Counted from the stretch's first letter, positions 16,724 to 25,921 are shown. The stretch: 64,000 nucleotides of DNA from VFBF01 sp034440275 (GCA_034440275.1 JAWXBS010000136.1:12969-76968); one strand, 5' to 3'. Numbers and translations: made by a program. The notes: a model not told the origin generated them from the letters alone.

Positions 16724-17136
16724 GCGTTGTTGTAGTGGACGTCGCGCCGCGTGGCGTAGATCATCACCATCGCGCCGGCCGTGAAGTCGATCAGCGTCAT
16801 GATCATGATGGCGGCGAAATCCGTTGTGCCGAAGCCGCCGACGAGCAGGAAGAGGATCAGCTGCAGCGTGAAGAGCAGCAGCGCGAGCGCGTTTTCCACA
16901 AGCGAACTCGTCGCCGCGCGCGCGGACTTGACGATCTCGATCATCAGCAGCACGGCCGCCCCCGACGTAAGGATATGGCCCCATTGCACGGACCAGACAT
17001 CGCCGCTCGGCAGCGCCATGCTGAAGATCACGGCGTCGAGCGTCGAGCGCACGTCCTGCACGTTCATCGGGATCGCCATCAGCGCGTAGATCAGCGTCGG
17101 CAGCGCGAGAAGCGGTATGGAGCGAAATAGGATCAT
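16720..17136 (-). CDS. Four-helix membrane protein, paralogue 2 (left-arm copy)
   Basis: This 138-residue integral membrane protein has about four hydrophobic helices and no extramembrane domain. Landmarks are L-P-T-L-I-Y-A-L-M-A-I-P, W-S-V-Q-W-G-H, I-E-I-V-K-S, L-F-L-L-V-G-G-F-G-T-T-D-F and D-F-T-A-G-A-M-V-M-I. These align one for one with the neighbour at 17208-17621. No family name is recognised and the function is unknown. Confidence 0.82.
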   Translation of the reverse strand: MILFRSIPLLALPTLIYALMAIPMNVQDVRSTLDAVIFSMALPSGDVWSVQWGHILTSGAAVLLMIEIVKSARAATSSLVENALALLLFTLQLILFLLVGGFGTTDFAAIMIMTLIDFTAGAMVMIYATRRDVHYNNA

Positions 17137-17207
17137 GAGGCCTCGGGCGAACTGTCGCCCCGACAAACGCCTCAACCGCCGGGCGGTTTCATTCCCGGGG
17201 ATTCCCC

Positions 17208-17621
17208 TCAGTGCTGGCCGTACTGCACCGTGCGCTGCGACACCCGCGTCATGATCACCGAGCCGGTCAGGAAATCGAGCAGGCTCATCAGCATGATGAT
17301 GAAGAACTCGGTAGTGCCGAAGGGCTTCACCAGCAGGAACAGGATGAAACTGACGATGAAGACCGCGACCGCGAGGCCGTTGTCGACCATCTGCGCGCCA
17401 GAAGGCGTCGTGGACTTCAGGATCTCGATGAAGAGCGTGACCACCGCCACGAGCAGGATGAGATGCCCCCAGCTGAAGCTCCACACCGCGCCCGACGCCA
17501 GCGGCATCGTGAACGCCACTGCCGCCATGGCCTGCGCCACGTTCTCGCCCGCCGGCACCGCGATCAGCGCGTAGAGCACGCTGGGAATCAGGAGCAGCGG
17601 AAAGATCTGCAGGCCGGGCAT
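17208..17621 (-). CDS. Four-helix membrane protein, paralogue 1 (left-arm copy)
   Basis: This 137-residue membrane protein has the same plan as its neighbour: I-P-S-V-L-Y-A-L-I-A-V-P, W-S-F-S-W-G-H, I-E-I-L-K-S, L-F-L-L-V-K-P-F-G-T-T-E-F and D-F-L-T-G-S-V-I-M-T. The shared W-x-x-x-W-G-H and F-G-T-T-[DE]-F motifs look like the family signature. It is transcribed first of the pair. Function is unknown. Confidence 0.82.
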   Translation of the reverse strand: MPGLQIFPLLLIPSVLYALIAVPAGENVAQAMAAVAFTMPLASGAVWSFSWGHLILLVAVVTLFIEILKSTTPSGAQMVDNGLAVAVFIVSFILFLLVKPFGTTEFFIIMLMSLLDFLTGSVIMTRVSQRTVQYGQH

Positions 17622-17685
17622 GGTGGTCCCTCGTGCTTGAACGTCTGCGCGATACTAGACACGCCTGCCGCAGCCCCGCAAATCC

Positions 17686-18906
17686 TCACTCCCGCGCGGC
17701 GACGGCTCCCGCGCGCCGCAACGCCCGCAGCACATTGCCGCCGGCAAGCTTTGCCAGATCGGCGTCGCTCCAGCCGCGGCGCATGAGTTCCACGAACAGC
17801 GCCGGATAGGTCTCCACGCCCTCCAGGCCCGTCGGCAGGTACGGCACGCCGTCGAAATCCGAACCGATGCCCACGTGATCGACACCCGCGACCTTTCGGA
17901 TGTGCTCGATGTGATCGGCGACGAGCGCGATGTCCGTCGCCGGTCGCGCATTGGCCGCAGCCCACGCCACAAGCCCCGCCTTCACCGCATCGGGATTGCC
18001 CGGATTGCGGGCCTTCAGCCGCGCTTCCTCGGCCGCGCGGCGCGAGGACCAGTCCCAGACCGCGTCGGAGAGAAACGCCGGATAGAAGTTCACCATCACC
18101 ACGCCGCCGTTCGCCGGCAGCAGGCGCAGGACGTCATCGGGCACATTGCGGGGATGCGATGCAACGCCGAAGGCCGAAGAGTGCGAGAAGATCACAGGAG
18201 CCTTCGTCACGCGCAAGGCATCGTGCATGGTTTCCGCCGAGACGTGGCTCAGATCGACGAGCATGCCGACCTTGTTCATCTCGCGGATGACGTCCTCGCC
18301 GAAGGGCGAGAGCCCGCCGTGCTTCGGCGCATCGGTGGCGCTGTCGGCCCAGTCCGTCGTCAACGAATGCGTGAGCGTCATGTAGAGCACGCCCGCGCGA
18401 CGAAACTCCCGCAAGAGCGCGAGATTGCCGTTGATCGCCTCCCCGCCCTCGATACCGAACATAGACGCGATCCTGCCGCGACGATGGATGCGGATGATGT
18501 CGTCGGCGCTGTTGGCGATCTCGAACGTCTCCGGATGCGCGGCGACGATGCGGCGCGTGAGATCGATCTGCTCGAAAACCTTTTCCGTCGCCTCGCGCCC
18601 CTTCAGCGACGCGGGCACATAGACCGACCAGAACTGCGCACCGAGGCGACCCGCGCGCAGGCGCGCGATGTCGGTGTGCAGCGGCGGCGTGAGCGTGCGT
18701 GTGTCTGCAGCGAGATCGACCTTCGAAAGATCGCCGCCAAAGGAATCCGCGATTTCCCACGGCAGATCATTGTGCCCGTCGATGAGCGGCGTGCGCTTGA
18801 GGATGCGATCGACGCGCTGGAGTTCGGCGCGGGTCGGCGGCGCGGGCTGCGCGAAGGCGGGTGTGACGAGGGCGAGCATCGCGGCGATGACAATGACGTT
18901 GCGCAT
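17686..18906 (-). CDS. Membrane (renal) dipeptidase, peptidase M19 (left-arm copy)
   Basis: This 406-residue zinc dipeptidase has a signal peptide (M-R-N-V-I-V-I-A-A-M-L-A-L-V-T-P-A-F-A). Metal-site residues are visible in D-G-H-N-D-L-P-W (His-x-Asp), G-I-E-G-G-E-A-I (bridging Glu), D-L-S-H-V-S and F-S-H-S-S (two His), with a late conserved G-I-G-S-D-F-D-G. M19 enzymes cleave dipeptides, including some D-amino-acid or dehydro substrates. Location is periplasmic or envelope. Confidence 0.93.
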   Translation of the reverse strand: MRNVIVIAAMLALVTPAFAQPAPPTRAELQRVDRILKRTPLIDGHNDLPWEIADSFGGDLSKVDLAADTRTLTPPLHTDIARLRAGRLGAQFWSVYVPASLKGREATEKVFEQIDLTRRIVAAHPETFEIANSADDIIRIHRRGRIASMFGIEGGEAINGNLALLREFRRAGVLYMTLTHSLTTDWADSATDAPKHGGLSPFGEDVIREMNKVGMLVDLSHVSAETMHDALRVTKAPVIFSHSSAFGVASHPRNVPDDVLRLLPANGGVVMVNFYPAFLSDAVWDWSSRRAAEEARLKARNPGNPDAVKAGLVAWAAANARPATDIALVADHIEHIRKVAGVDHVGIGSDFDGVPYLPTGLEGVETYPALFVELMRRGWSDADLAKLAGGNVLRALRRAGAVAARE

Positions 18907-18907
18907 G

Positions 18908-19957
18908 TCAGAAGCCATAAACCGTCGCCATGTCCTTGTCCTTCGCCGCCACCTGGCGCGCGAGATCGACGATGACCTTGGCCTGCTTCCAGGTCGCGTC
19001 GTCCTGCATCTTGCCGTCGACCATCGCGACACCCGATCCGTCGGGCATGGCGGCAAGTATCTTCTTCGCGAACAGCACTTCGTCCACGTCTGGGCTGAAT
19101 ACTCTCTTGGCAATGGCGATCTGTGAGGGATGCAGTGTCCAGGCGCCGGCGCAGCCCATGAGATATGCGTTGCGGAACTGCTGCTCGCAGGCTTCGGGAT
19201 CATCGAACGCACCGAACGGGCCGTAGAAGGGCTTGATGCCGTGCGTCACACACGCGTCCACCATGCGCGCGAACGTATAGTGCCAGAGGTCCTGCTGTGC
19301 GGATGCGCGGGCGCCGCCATCCTCGCGGGGGTCCTCGATGACGCGGTAGCCCGGATGACCGCCGCCGACGCGGGTTGTCTTCATGGCTCGCGACGCAGCG
19401 AGATCGGCTGGACCAAGGGAGATGCCCTGCATGCGCGGACTAGCGCCGCAAATCGATTCCACGTTGACCACGCCTTGCGCGGTTTCCAGCAGCGCATGCA
19501 ACAGGATCGGCCGCTTGACCTTGTGCCTCGCTTCCAGCGTTGCGAGAAGCTGGTCCATGTAGAAGATGTCCCAGGCGCCCTCCACTTTCGGAATGATCAT
19601 GACGTCGATCTTGTCGCCCGCCTCGGCGACGATCTCGCTCACCTCTTCCAGATGCCAGGGTGAGTTGAGACAATTGATCCGCGTCCAGTAGCCAACGCCC
19701 GCGCCGGCGAAGTCCACCGTCCGCGCCATCTCGATGAGACCGTGGCGCGCGTTGACTTTCTCATCGGCCGGAATCGCGTCCTCAAGATTGGCAAGCAACA
19801 CGTCGCACTCGGCGAGCATGTCCTTGGCTTTTGCGCGCATCTTGGGGTTGTGTGCCGGGATGAAGTGAATCATCCGCTCGAGCTTCACCGGCAGGTCGCG
19901 GAACGGCTGCGGCGCACCGGCGGCGAGCGGGGCGAAGAACTGGCGCGGCGGCTTCAT
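18908..19957 (-). CDS. HpcH/HpaI-CitE family lyase, malyl-CoA-lyase-like (left-arm copy)
   Basis: This 349-residue TIM-barrel lyase belongs to the CitE/malyl-CoA lyase group. It shows N-L-E-D-A-I-P (metal-binding acidic loop), R-I-N (CoA/acid contact), I-I-P-K-V-E-G, L-L-E-T-A-Q-G-V (metal Glu), S-L-G-P-A-D-L-A-A-S and the C-terminal W-T-L-H-P-S-Q-I. The S-L-G-x-A-D and G-P-F-G-x-F-D-D blocks resemble Mcl1 of Rhodobacter, which cleaves beta-methylmalyl-CoA and malyl-CoA in the ethylmalonyl-CoA pathway. Other CitE-like esterases or lyases remain possible. Confidence 0.82.
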   Translation of the reverse strand: MKPPRQFFAPLAAGAPQPFRDLPVKLERMIHFIPAHNPKMRAKAKDMLAECDVLLANLEDAIPADEKVNARHGLIEMARTVDFAGAGVGYWTRINCLNSPWHLEEVSEIVAEAGDKIDVMIIPKVEGAWDIFYMDQLLATLEARHKVKRPILLHALLETAQGVVNVESICGASPRMQGISLGPADLAASRAMKTTRVGGGHPGYRVIEDPREDGGARASAQQDLWHYTFARMVDACVTHGIKPFYGPFGAFDDPEACEQQFRNAYLMGCAGAWTLHPSQIAIAKRVFSPDVDEVLFAKKILAAMPDGSGVAMVDGKMQDDATWKQAKVIVDLARQVAAKDKDMATVYGF

Positions 19958-20088
19958 GGGCGAACTCCTGTTGCGCCCGGTTTCGCCGCGATGCTGTGGT
20001 GCGTCAACGGCAATCCCGCGACGCGGAGGCCGCTTCTCTCACCGGGGGAGACCGTCTAGGACAGGGCCGATCTCAGGAGCGCCCGTCC

Positions 20089-21225
20089 ATGCCCGTCATG
20101 ACCTTCCTCACCACCTGCCATTTCGATTTCGGGGCGCTGAAGCAGCTCGGGCCGGCGCTGAAGGCGCAGAAGGTCACGCGGCCGTTCATCGTCACCGATG
20201 CGGGGATCAAGGCGGCGGGGCTTCTTGATCGCGCGGTCGAGGCGCTGGGCATGGAGCCCGCCGGCATCTACGCGGACACGCCCTCCAACCCCACCGAAAC
20301 CGCCGCTCGCGATGCGGCGGCGCAGTACAAGGCCGCCGGCGCGGACGGAATCGTGGCGCTCGGCGGCGGCTCGTCCATGGACATGGGCAAGGCCGTCGGC
20401 CTGATGGTCACGCACGAGGGCCCTTGGGAAAAGTACGGCGGCACGCAGCGCGGCACGAAGCTCATCGGCGCGATCCCGCCGGTGATCGCCATTCCGACGA
20501 CGGCGGGCACGGGCTCGGAAGTCTCGGTCGGCTTCGTGCTCATTCTCGACAACGGACGCAAGGAAACCTTCGTCAGCCCGAAGCTCATTCCGAGCGTCGC
20601 GATCTGCGATCCCGAACTCACGCTCGGTCTTCCGCCCGCGCTCACCGCCGCCACCGGCATGGATGCGATGACGCACTGCATCGAGGCGATCCTCTCGCCG
20701 GTGAACAATCCGCCCGCCGAAGCCATCGGCTATGACGGCGTGTGGCGCGGCATCGGTCAGGACATGCTCGAACGCGCGGTCGAAGACGGCTCAGACCGCG
20801 ACGCGCGCTGGAACGTGATGATGTCGAGCTATGAAGGCGCTCTGGCGTTCGTGAAGGGCCTCGGCGCGGTGCACGGGCTCTCGCACGCGCTCGGCCGCAT
20901 CAAGGATCTGCGCCTGCACCACGGCACGCTCAACGCCGTGATCCTCCCCCACTCGCTGCGCCAGATCCAGGAAGCGGGTGCGATGAAGGAGAAGTTCGTG
21001 CGTCTGCGTCAGGTGATGGGCCTCGGCCCCAATGGCGACGTCGCCGACGCCATCGCCGACCTCAACCGCAAGATCGGCATCCCCGGCTCGCTCTCCGCCA
21101 TCGGCGTGAAGGACGAACACCTCGCGCCGAGCCTCGACTACGCGGTGAGCGATCTCGCAACGGCGAGCAATGCGATCAAGGTGGGCCCGGCGGAGTATGA
21201 GAAGCTGTTTGCGATGAGTCTGTAG
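20089..21225 (+). CDS. Iron-containing alcohol dehydrogenase (left-arm copy)
   Basis: This 378-residue group III, NAD(P)-dependent dehydrogenase shows the family's G-G-G-S-S-M-D nucleotide loop, P-T-T-A-G-T-G-S-E, D-A-M-T-H-C-I-E-A, and H-G-L-S-H-A-L-G followed by H-H-G, which supply the metal-binding histidines. It reduces aldehydes or oxidises short alcohols. Substrate cannot be told from sequence. Confidence 0.92.
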   Translation: MPVMTFLTTCHFDFGALKQLGPALKAQKVTRPFIVTDAGIKAAGLLDRAVEALGMEPAGIYADTPSNPTETAARDAAAQYKAAGADGIVALGGGSSMDMGKAVGLMVTHEGPWEKYGGTQRGTKLIGAIPPVIAIPTTAGTGSEVSVGFVLILDNGRKETFVSPKLIPSVAICDPELTLGLPPALTAATGMDAMTHCIEAILSPVNNPPAEAIGYDGVWRGIGQDMLERAVEDGSDRDARWNVMMSSYEGALAFVKGLGAVHGLSHALGRIKDLRLHHGTLNAVILPHSLRQIQEAGAMKEKFVRLRQVMGLGPNGDVADAIADLNRKIGIPGSLSAIGVKDEHLAPSLDYAVSDLATASNAIKVGPAEYEKLFAMSL

Positions 21226-21252
21226 CGCCCTCGAACCCGCCGACACTTTCGT

Positions 21253-22194
21253 TCAGTTCACCCGTGCCAGGAAATCCACGATCGGCAGCCATGCGCTGGG
21301 CTCTTCCAGCGTCGGCGCGTGGCCGACATTGGGGACTTCAGCGACTTCCAGATCGTCCTTGATCGCCAACATCTCGCGCACGCCGTCGCGGGAGAGAATG
21401 TCGCTCAACGCGCCGCGCACGACGAGCGTAGGGATCGGCTCCAGCGCCTTGAACACGGGACGCATGTCCGGTGTCGGGGCACCCGGCGCGACGGGTTGTG
21501 AGATCGCGGGATCGTAGTCGAGTTCGAGACGGCCGTCGGCGCGCTTGCGGAAGGTACGCTTCGCAAAGGTCATCCAGAAATCCGCATCGGCGCCCGGAAA
21601 CGCCTGGCCTTGCAGGTTGGCGACGGCGGCGGCGGCGTCTTCCCAGGTCGTGCGCGGTTCGCTCTTGCCGACATAGGCGAGGATGCGCGCGATGCCGCGC
21701 GGATCGATCACGGGCCCGATGTCGTTGAGGATCGCGGCCTCCACGCGGTCAGGCGTCGTCGCCGCCGCGATCATCGTGATGAGCCCGCCCATCGAAGTGC
21801 CGAGCCACACGGCGCGGTCAACGCCGAGCTGATCAAGCACCTTCACCGCATCCTGCGCGTAGGTCAGCGGCGTGTAGCGCGCGGGCGTCGCGTCCCAGTC
21901 GGAACGGCCGCGACCGCGCACGTCCATGGCGATCACGCGACGGCCAAGCTCGGCGATGCGCGGCGCAACCACTTCGAAATCCGATGAGTTGCGCGTCAAT
22001 CCGTGCAGGCACAGCACCGGCAATCCGAGATCCGGCTGCAGCGGCGCGTAATCGCGCACGAACAGGCCCAAACCATCCGCCGATCGCACCGTATGCTCGC
22101 GCGCCATGCCGTATCCTTCGTCCGAAAGCGCGCCTTCGTGCATCGCATCGCGCGTCGCGTAAAGCGGGCTCGCCTCCGAATGGTCCTGGGACAT
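21253..22194 (-). CDS. Alpha/beta-fold hydrolase (left-arm copy)
   Basis: This 313-residue alpha/beta hydrolase has the oxyanion-hole L-C-L-H-G-L, the R-G-R-G-R-S-D-W loop, the nucleophile elbow G-T-S-M-G-G (Ser), an acidic residue in A-L-S-D and the catalytic His in V-G-H-A-P-T-L-E-E-P. The set is complete, so it should be active as an esterase, lactonase or C-C hydrolase. There is no signal peptide, so it is cytoplasmic. Substrate unknown. Confidence 0.9.
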   Translation of the reverse strand: MSQDHSEASPLYATRDAMHEGALSDEGYGMAREHTVRSADGLGLFVRDYAPLQPDLGLPVLCLHGLTRNSSDFEVVAPRIAELGRRVIAMDVRGRGRSDWDATPARYTPLTYAQDAVKVLDQLGVDRAVWLGTSMGGLITMIAAATTPDRVEAAILNDIGPVIDPRGIARILAYVGKSEPRTTWEDAAAAVANLQGQAFPGADADFWMTFAKRTFRKRADGRLELDYDPAISQPVAPGAPTPDMRPVFKALEPIPTLVVRGALSDILSRDGVREMLAIKDDLEVAEVPNVGHAPTLEEPSAWLPIVDFLARVN

Positions 22195-22201
22195 GAAGCG
22201 C

Positions 22202-22786
22202 TTACCGCGCGTCGACGTCGGCGATGACGTTGGCGTCGGCGTATTGCACGCCGCGCATCGCACGGATCTTGCGGATCCATCGGTCCGAGGTGCGCTGTAC
22301 CTGCGCGCGTGAAACCCGCCTGCAGTGTGCGAACACGATCTCCGATCCGCCGAGCGTGAAGCGCGAGAAGCAGAGGCCCGCGAATTCGCTGCGCTGACGC
22401 AGCGTCGTGCGCACGAACGCCTCCGCTTCCGCCTGCCGGCCCTGCTGCCAGAGCTGATGCGCACGGTGCATGGGATGGCGATCGTCGAAGCGCACGAGGA
22501 ATTCGAGATTGGGATTCTGCGGAACCTCACTCGCCTTCGGGGGCGCAGGCTTCACCACGGCCATGGGCGGCGGGCCTTCTGCAGAGGCTGCCTCCACGGA
22601 GGGGATCGATGCGGTTGCGCTGACGGAGGGCGTAGTGGTCACCGTGCTCGTGGCGACCGGCGGATCGGCCGCTGGCTCCGTCGGGGCCGGCGCGTTGTCG
22701 TCCCCGGCGAAGGCGAGCGCCAACGCGACGAGAAGCGCGGTGCCCCCCCCGGCAATTCCCAGTGTCCGCACCTGATTGTCATCCAT
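22202..22786 (-). CDS. Membrane-anchored protein with Pro/Thr/Ala-rich linker (left-arm copy)
   Basis: This 194-residue protein has an N-terminal transmembrane anchor (about residues 8-27, A-G-G-G-T-A-L-L-V-A-L-A-L-A-F-A), a low-complexity Pro/Thr/Ala/Val linker (about 30-90), and a basic C-terminal domain (about 93-194) with two cysteines that could pair (G-L-C-F-S and A-H-C-R-R). It likely faces the periplasm. No family is recognised. It is co-directional with the subtilase upstream, so it may work with it. Confidence 0.75.
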   Translation of the reverse strand: MDDNQVRTLGIAGGGTALLVALALAFAGDDNAPAPTEPAADPPVATSTVTTTPSVSATASIPSVEAASAEGPPPMAVVKPAPPKASEVPQNPNLEFLVRFDDRHPMHRAHQLWQQGRQAEAEAFVRTTLRQRSEFAGLCFSRFTLGGSEIVFAHCRRVSRAQVQRTSDRWIRKIRAMRGVQYADANVIADVDAR

Positions 22787-22873
22787 GACGGCGCGCTCCT
22801 GATCGCCCGCGACCGAAGGTGCGAGCGTGACCGTTCATCGTCCGCACGTCCAGTGCGCCCGCGCGCAACGCGA

Positions 22874-24943
22874 TCAGCGCCCCGCCGGCGGCGCGGCTGC
22901 CGGACTGACCGACGGCGCAGCGCGTGCGAGATCGAGCATGCCGCGGCCGCACTGGCGCATGCACTTGCCCGCCTGCCCGGCGATGGGCGTGGCGTTGGCG
23001 TTGCGGGCGCAATCGATGGAACACTGCGCGTTGGCGTCGATAGGCCCGAGCGCGCGGGTCAGCAACAGCGCCTCCAGCTCCTGGCCGCGCACATTGTATT
23101 GCGACTGCAAGAGCGCCAGCGCCGCCGCCACGTGGGGCGCCGCCATCGAGGTGCCTTGCAGGAAGCCGTAGTGGCAGGTCTGCGCGGGCTGGCGGGTTTC
23201 GGGATCGTAGCAGTCCTTCGTGGTCGTGCGCGTCGACAGCACGCCGTCCGGGCGGCCGTCGCCGTCGGAGTCCGCGAACACGTCCCCGCCCGGCGCGAGC
23301 ACGTCCACGCCGGGACCGAAGTTCGAATAGAAGGCGATGTTGCCGCGCGCATCGTTCGCCGCAACCACGAGCACGTTGTTGCAGTTCGCCGGCGCGTAGT
23401 TCGCCACCGCGTTCGACTTGTTGCCCGCCGCGACCACGATCACCGCGCCGCGCGCCACGGCCGCATCGATGGCCGACTGCATGGAAGCGGGACACGGAAT
23501 CATCACCGACAAGCTCATGTTGATGATGTCGGCGGGATTGGCGTTGACGATTTGCTCGCCGGTTTCCGTCGCCGCCGGGGCGATGCCCGCGGCCCAGCGG
23601 ATCGCGTTGACGATGTCCTCGAGTTCGCCGCCGCAGCGTCCGATCGCGCGGATCGGCACCACGGTGACGTTCCACGCGCCGCCCGCGACGCCGCGCTTGT
23701 CATTCGTCACCGCCGCGCCGACCGTGCCGGCCACGTGCGTGCCGTGATAGGAGTTTTCCTTGCCCGCCCCGCACGCATCGCCGACGTCATTGGCGTCACG
23801 GTCGATGCCGTTGCCGTCACCGGCGCGATCATAATCGACGATGAGATCGATGCCCGGCGCGATATTGGCGTTGTTGCGCATGTCCGGGTGCGCGAGTTCG
23901 ACGCCGGTATCGATCACCGCCACGCGCACCGCGCGGCGTCCCACTTGGCGCGCATTGGTCCAGAAGGTCTCGAAACCCGCGCCGCCCGGCGATTGTCCGG
24001 CGCCCGTACCGCGCGGACGCATGTCCCACTGGAACGTGAAGAGCGGATCGTTCGGCAGCGCGCCCGTCGCGACGATCTCGGCGTTCGGATTGACCGGCGG
24101 CTTCGGCGCCGTCGTGCCGGGCGTCGTGGAGGTCGGCGTGGTCGTGCCGTCCTTTTTCTTTGAAAAGAACGGCAGGCGATCGAATTCCACGTTGATGACG
24201 TAGTTCTTCTCGACGAACTCGAACTGGCGCGACGCCTGCAGGCGCTCAAGCGCGCAGATGGTCTTCACCGTGAGATCGGCATCGAGTTGCGCGGTCGTCA
24301 CGTTGCGCGGGCAGCGCGCGCCGGTTTCGGCGACCGCGTTCGGTTCGGAGACGACGCCCGCATCGGGCGCCTCGGCGCCGGGGGGCGTAGTCGCTGCGGC
24401 TTCGGCGCCGGCGACTTGTGCGAAGCGGGAAAGACCAGTCGGGCTCGCGGTGTTGGTGGGCGTCAGGTCGATCTTCACCATGCCCGACGGGTTCACCTGG
24501 ATTTCCCCGTCGACCTTGAGGCGATCCAGCACCGTACGCGCATCGCGCGTGGCTTCCTCCACCGCATTCTCCACGGCCTTGGCTTCCAGCCGCTGGTCGA
24601 GCATCTGCGGCGAACCATCGGGCGCCAGACGCGACATCATCCGCATGCCGAGTTCGTTGGCCGCTGTGGCGAGTTCGTCGTCGACCTTCGCGCCGATCAG
24701 GATCTCGCCCGGCACGAACATCACCGGCTGCGGCGCCGTCACGAGCGCCATCGCCGCTTCCGGCATCAGCGCGGCGCCGCCGAAGGAGCGCGCATCGGGT
24801 TCCACCGACGACAGCGCCACCGGTCCCGCAACTTCCGGCGCGCCCACCTTCTCCAGCACACGACCGATCTGGTCGCAGGCCATGAGCGCGATGATCGGCG
24901 CGAGAGCGAGAGCGAAGCGCGCAGCGCGAAATTTCCCGGACAT
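22874..24943 (-). CDS. Subtilisin-family (S8) serine protease lipoprotein (left-arm copy)
   Basis: This 689-residue exported subtilase has a signal ending in lipobox A-L-M-A-C (Cys23), so it is probably lipid-anchored. Residues ~24-325 form a long non-catalytic N-terminal region, perhaps an inhibitor-type propeptide, with a Thr/Pro linker near 265-290. The peptidase domain carries Asp345 (V-I-D-T-G), His400 (S-Y-H-G-T-H-V-A-G) and Ser599 (G-T-S-M-A-A-P-H), with the oxyanion Asn in A-A-G-N. The C-terminus is Cys-rich (C-S-I-D-C, C-M-R-Q-C). Confidence 0.92.
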   Translation of the reverse strand: MSGKFRAARFALALAPIIALMACDQIGRVLEKVGAPEVAGPVALSSVEPDARSFGGAALMPEAAMALVTAPQPVMFVPGEILIGAKVDDELATAANELGMRMMSRLAPDGSPQMLDQRLEAKAVENAVEEATRDARTVLDRLKVDGEIQVNPSGMVKIDLTPTNTASPTGLSRFAQVAGAEAAATTPPGAEAPDAGVVSEPNAVAETGARCPRNVTTAQLDADLTVKTICALERLQASRQFEFVEKNYVINVEFDRLPFFSKKKDGTTTPTSTTPGTTAPKPPVNPNAEIVATGALPNDPLFTFQWDMRPRGTGAGQSPGGAGFETFWTNARQVGRRAVRVAVIDTGVELAHPDMRNNANIAPGIDLIVDYDRAGDGNGIDRDANDVGDACGAGKENSYHGTHVAGTVGAAVTNDKRGVAGGAWNVTVVPIRAIGRCGGELEDIVNAIRWAAGIAPAATETGEQIVNANPADIINMSLSVMIPCPASMQSAIDAAVARGAVIVVAAGNKSNAVANYAPANCNNVLVVAANDARGNIAFYSNFGPGVDVLAPGGDVFADSDGDGRPDGVLSTRTTTKDCYDPETRQPAQTCHYGFLQGTSMAAPHVAAALALLQSQYNVRGQELEALLLTRALGPIDANAQCSIDCARNANATPIAGQAGKCMRQCGRGMLDLARAAPSVSPAAAPPAGR

Positions 24944-25111
24944 GATCGCTCCCAGACAGGTGGACGGGATAGAAATGGACGGCCTGTCTTTACCCCTGAC
25001 GGCCTGCATGACAAGCCAACATCCACTTGAGCCGGATTTGTGACGGTCCGCGGACGCCTTTCCGGCATGACGGCTACGGTTCCGCGAAGTTTTTGCTGTA
25101 GTGTCAGGGAC

Positions 25112-25516
25112 ATGACCGCCTACCCCATCGCTCCGACCGCCGCAGCGGCGCTCGCCGAAGGCGCGCCCATCGCGCGGACGGCGGTCGCTGCGGCCGAGAA
25201 ATCGGGCGGGCTGGTGTTCCTGGCGTCGGAGGAACTTCCGGGCGCGTTTGCGGGCATCGCGGACGCCGAAGCTGCGGTTCCCGGCCTTTACGGCGACGGG
25301 CGATTCGAACTGATCTGGCGAGATGACGCCTGGCGCGTGGTCATCCGCTACTGGCGCCCTGCCCCGCCCGCGCCGGTCGCGCGCAATATCGCCGCCGCCG
25401 CACGCCGGCCCATCGGCGTGGCGCGCACGCCCGAAGACGCCCAGCGCATTCTCGACGCTCCCGCCGAACTCGTCGCCGAGCCGCTGCCCAAGCTCTATCG
25501 CAACGTGGTGCGCGCG
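25112..25516 (+). pseudogene. Unknown protein, 3' end lost at the fold-back junction (left-arm copy)
   Basis: 135 codons from ATG (behind AGGGAC) are intact before the palindrome centre. The protein begins M-T-A-Y-P-I-A-P and has an Ala-rich helix, then F-E-L-I-W-R-D-D-A-W-R-V-V-I-R-Y-W-R-P, then R-R-P-I-G-V-A-R-T and P-L-P-K-L-Y-R. No family recognised and no signal peptide. Beyond 25516 the frame reads into the reverse complement of itself, so everything downstream is artefactual sequence. The true gene is longer than what is seen here. Confidence 0.7.
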
Positions 25517-25532
25517 CGCGCGCACCACGTTG
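25501..25532. repeat. Fold-back junction at the palindrome centre
   Basis: The centre of symmetry lies between 25516 and 25517, inside an alternating CG tract flanked by caacgtggtg on the left and its complement on the right. The 32 bases form a perfect self-complementary hairpin with no loop. A short alternating CG run can fold on itself, which makes it a plausible place for a polymerase or template switch. The native sequence that should follow 25516 is absent from the window. Confidence 0.95.
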
Positions 25533-25921
25533 CGATAGAGCTTGGGCAGCGGCTCGGCGACGAGTTCGGCGGGAGCGTCGAGAATGCGCTGGGCGTCTTC
25601 GGGCGTGCGCGCCACGCCGATGGGCCGGCGTGCGGCGGCGGCGATATTGCGCGCGACCGGCGCGGGCGGGGCAGGGCGCCAGTAGCGGATGACCACGCGC
25701 CAGGCGTCATCTCGCCAGATCAGTTCGAATCGCCCGTCGCCGTAAAGGCCGGGAACCGCAGCTTCGGCGTCCGCGATGCCCGCAAACGCGCCCGGAAGTT
25801 CCTCCGACGCCAGGAACACCAGCCCGCCCGATTTCTCGGCCGCAGCGACCGCCGTCCGCGCGATGGGCGCGCCTTCGGCGAGCGCCGCTGCGGCGGTCGG
25901 AGCGATGGGGTAGGCGGTCAT
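25517..25921 (-). pseudogene. Unknown protein, 3' end lost at the fold-back junction (right-arm copy)
   Basis: Mirror of the fragment at 25112. In this arm it is divergent from the subtilase gene, with 168 bp between the two starts. That gap has no recognisable motif beyond the ribosome binding sites. The native C-terminus must be recovered from another assembly or a relative. Confidence 0.7.

Noticed and set aside
22325..24163. 612-codon frame antisense to the subtilase gene.
   Set aside because: Arg/His-rich shadow of the certain subtilase frame.
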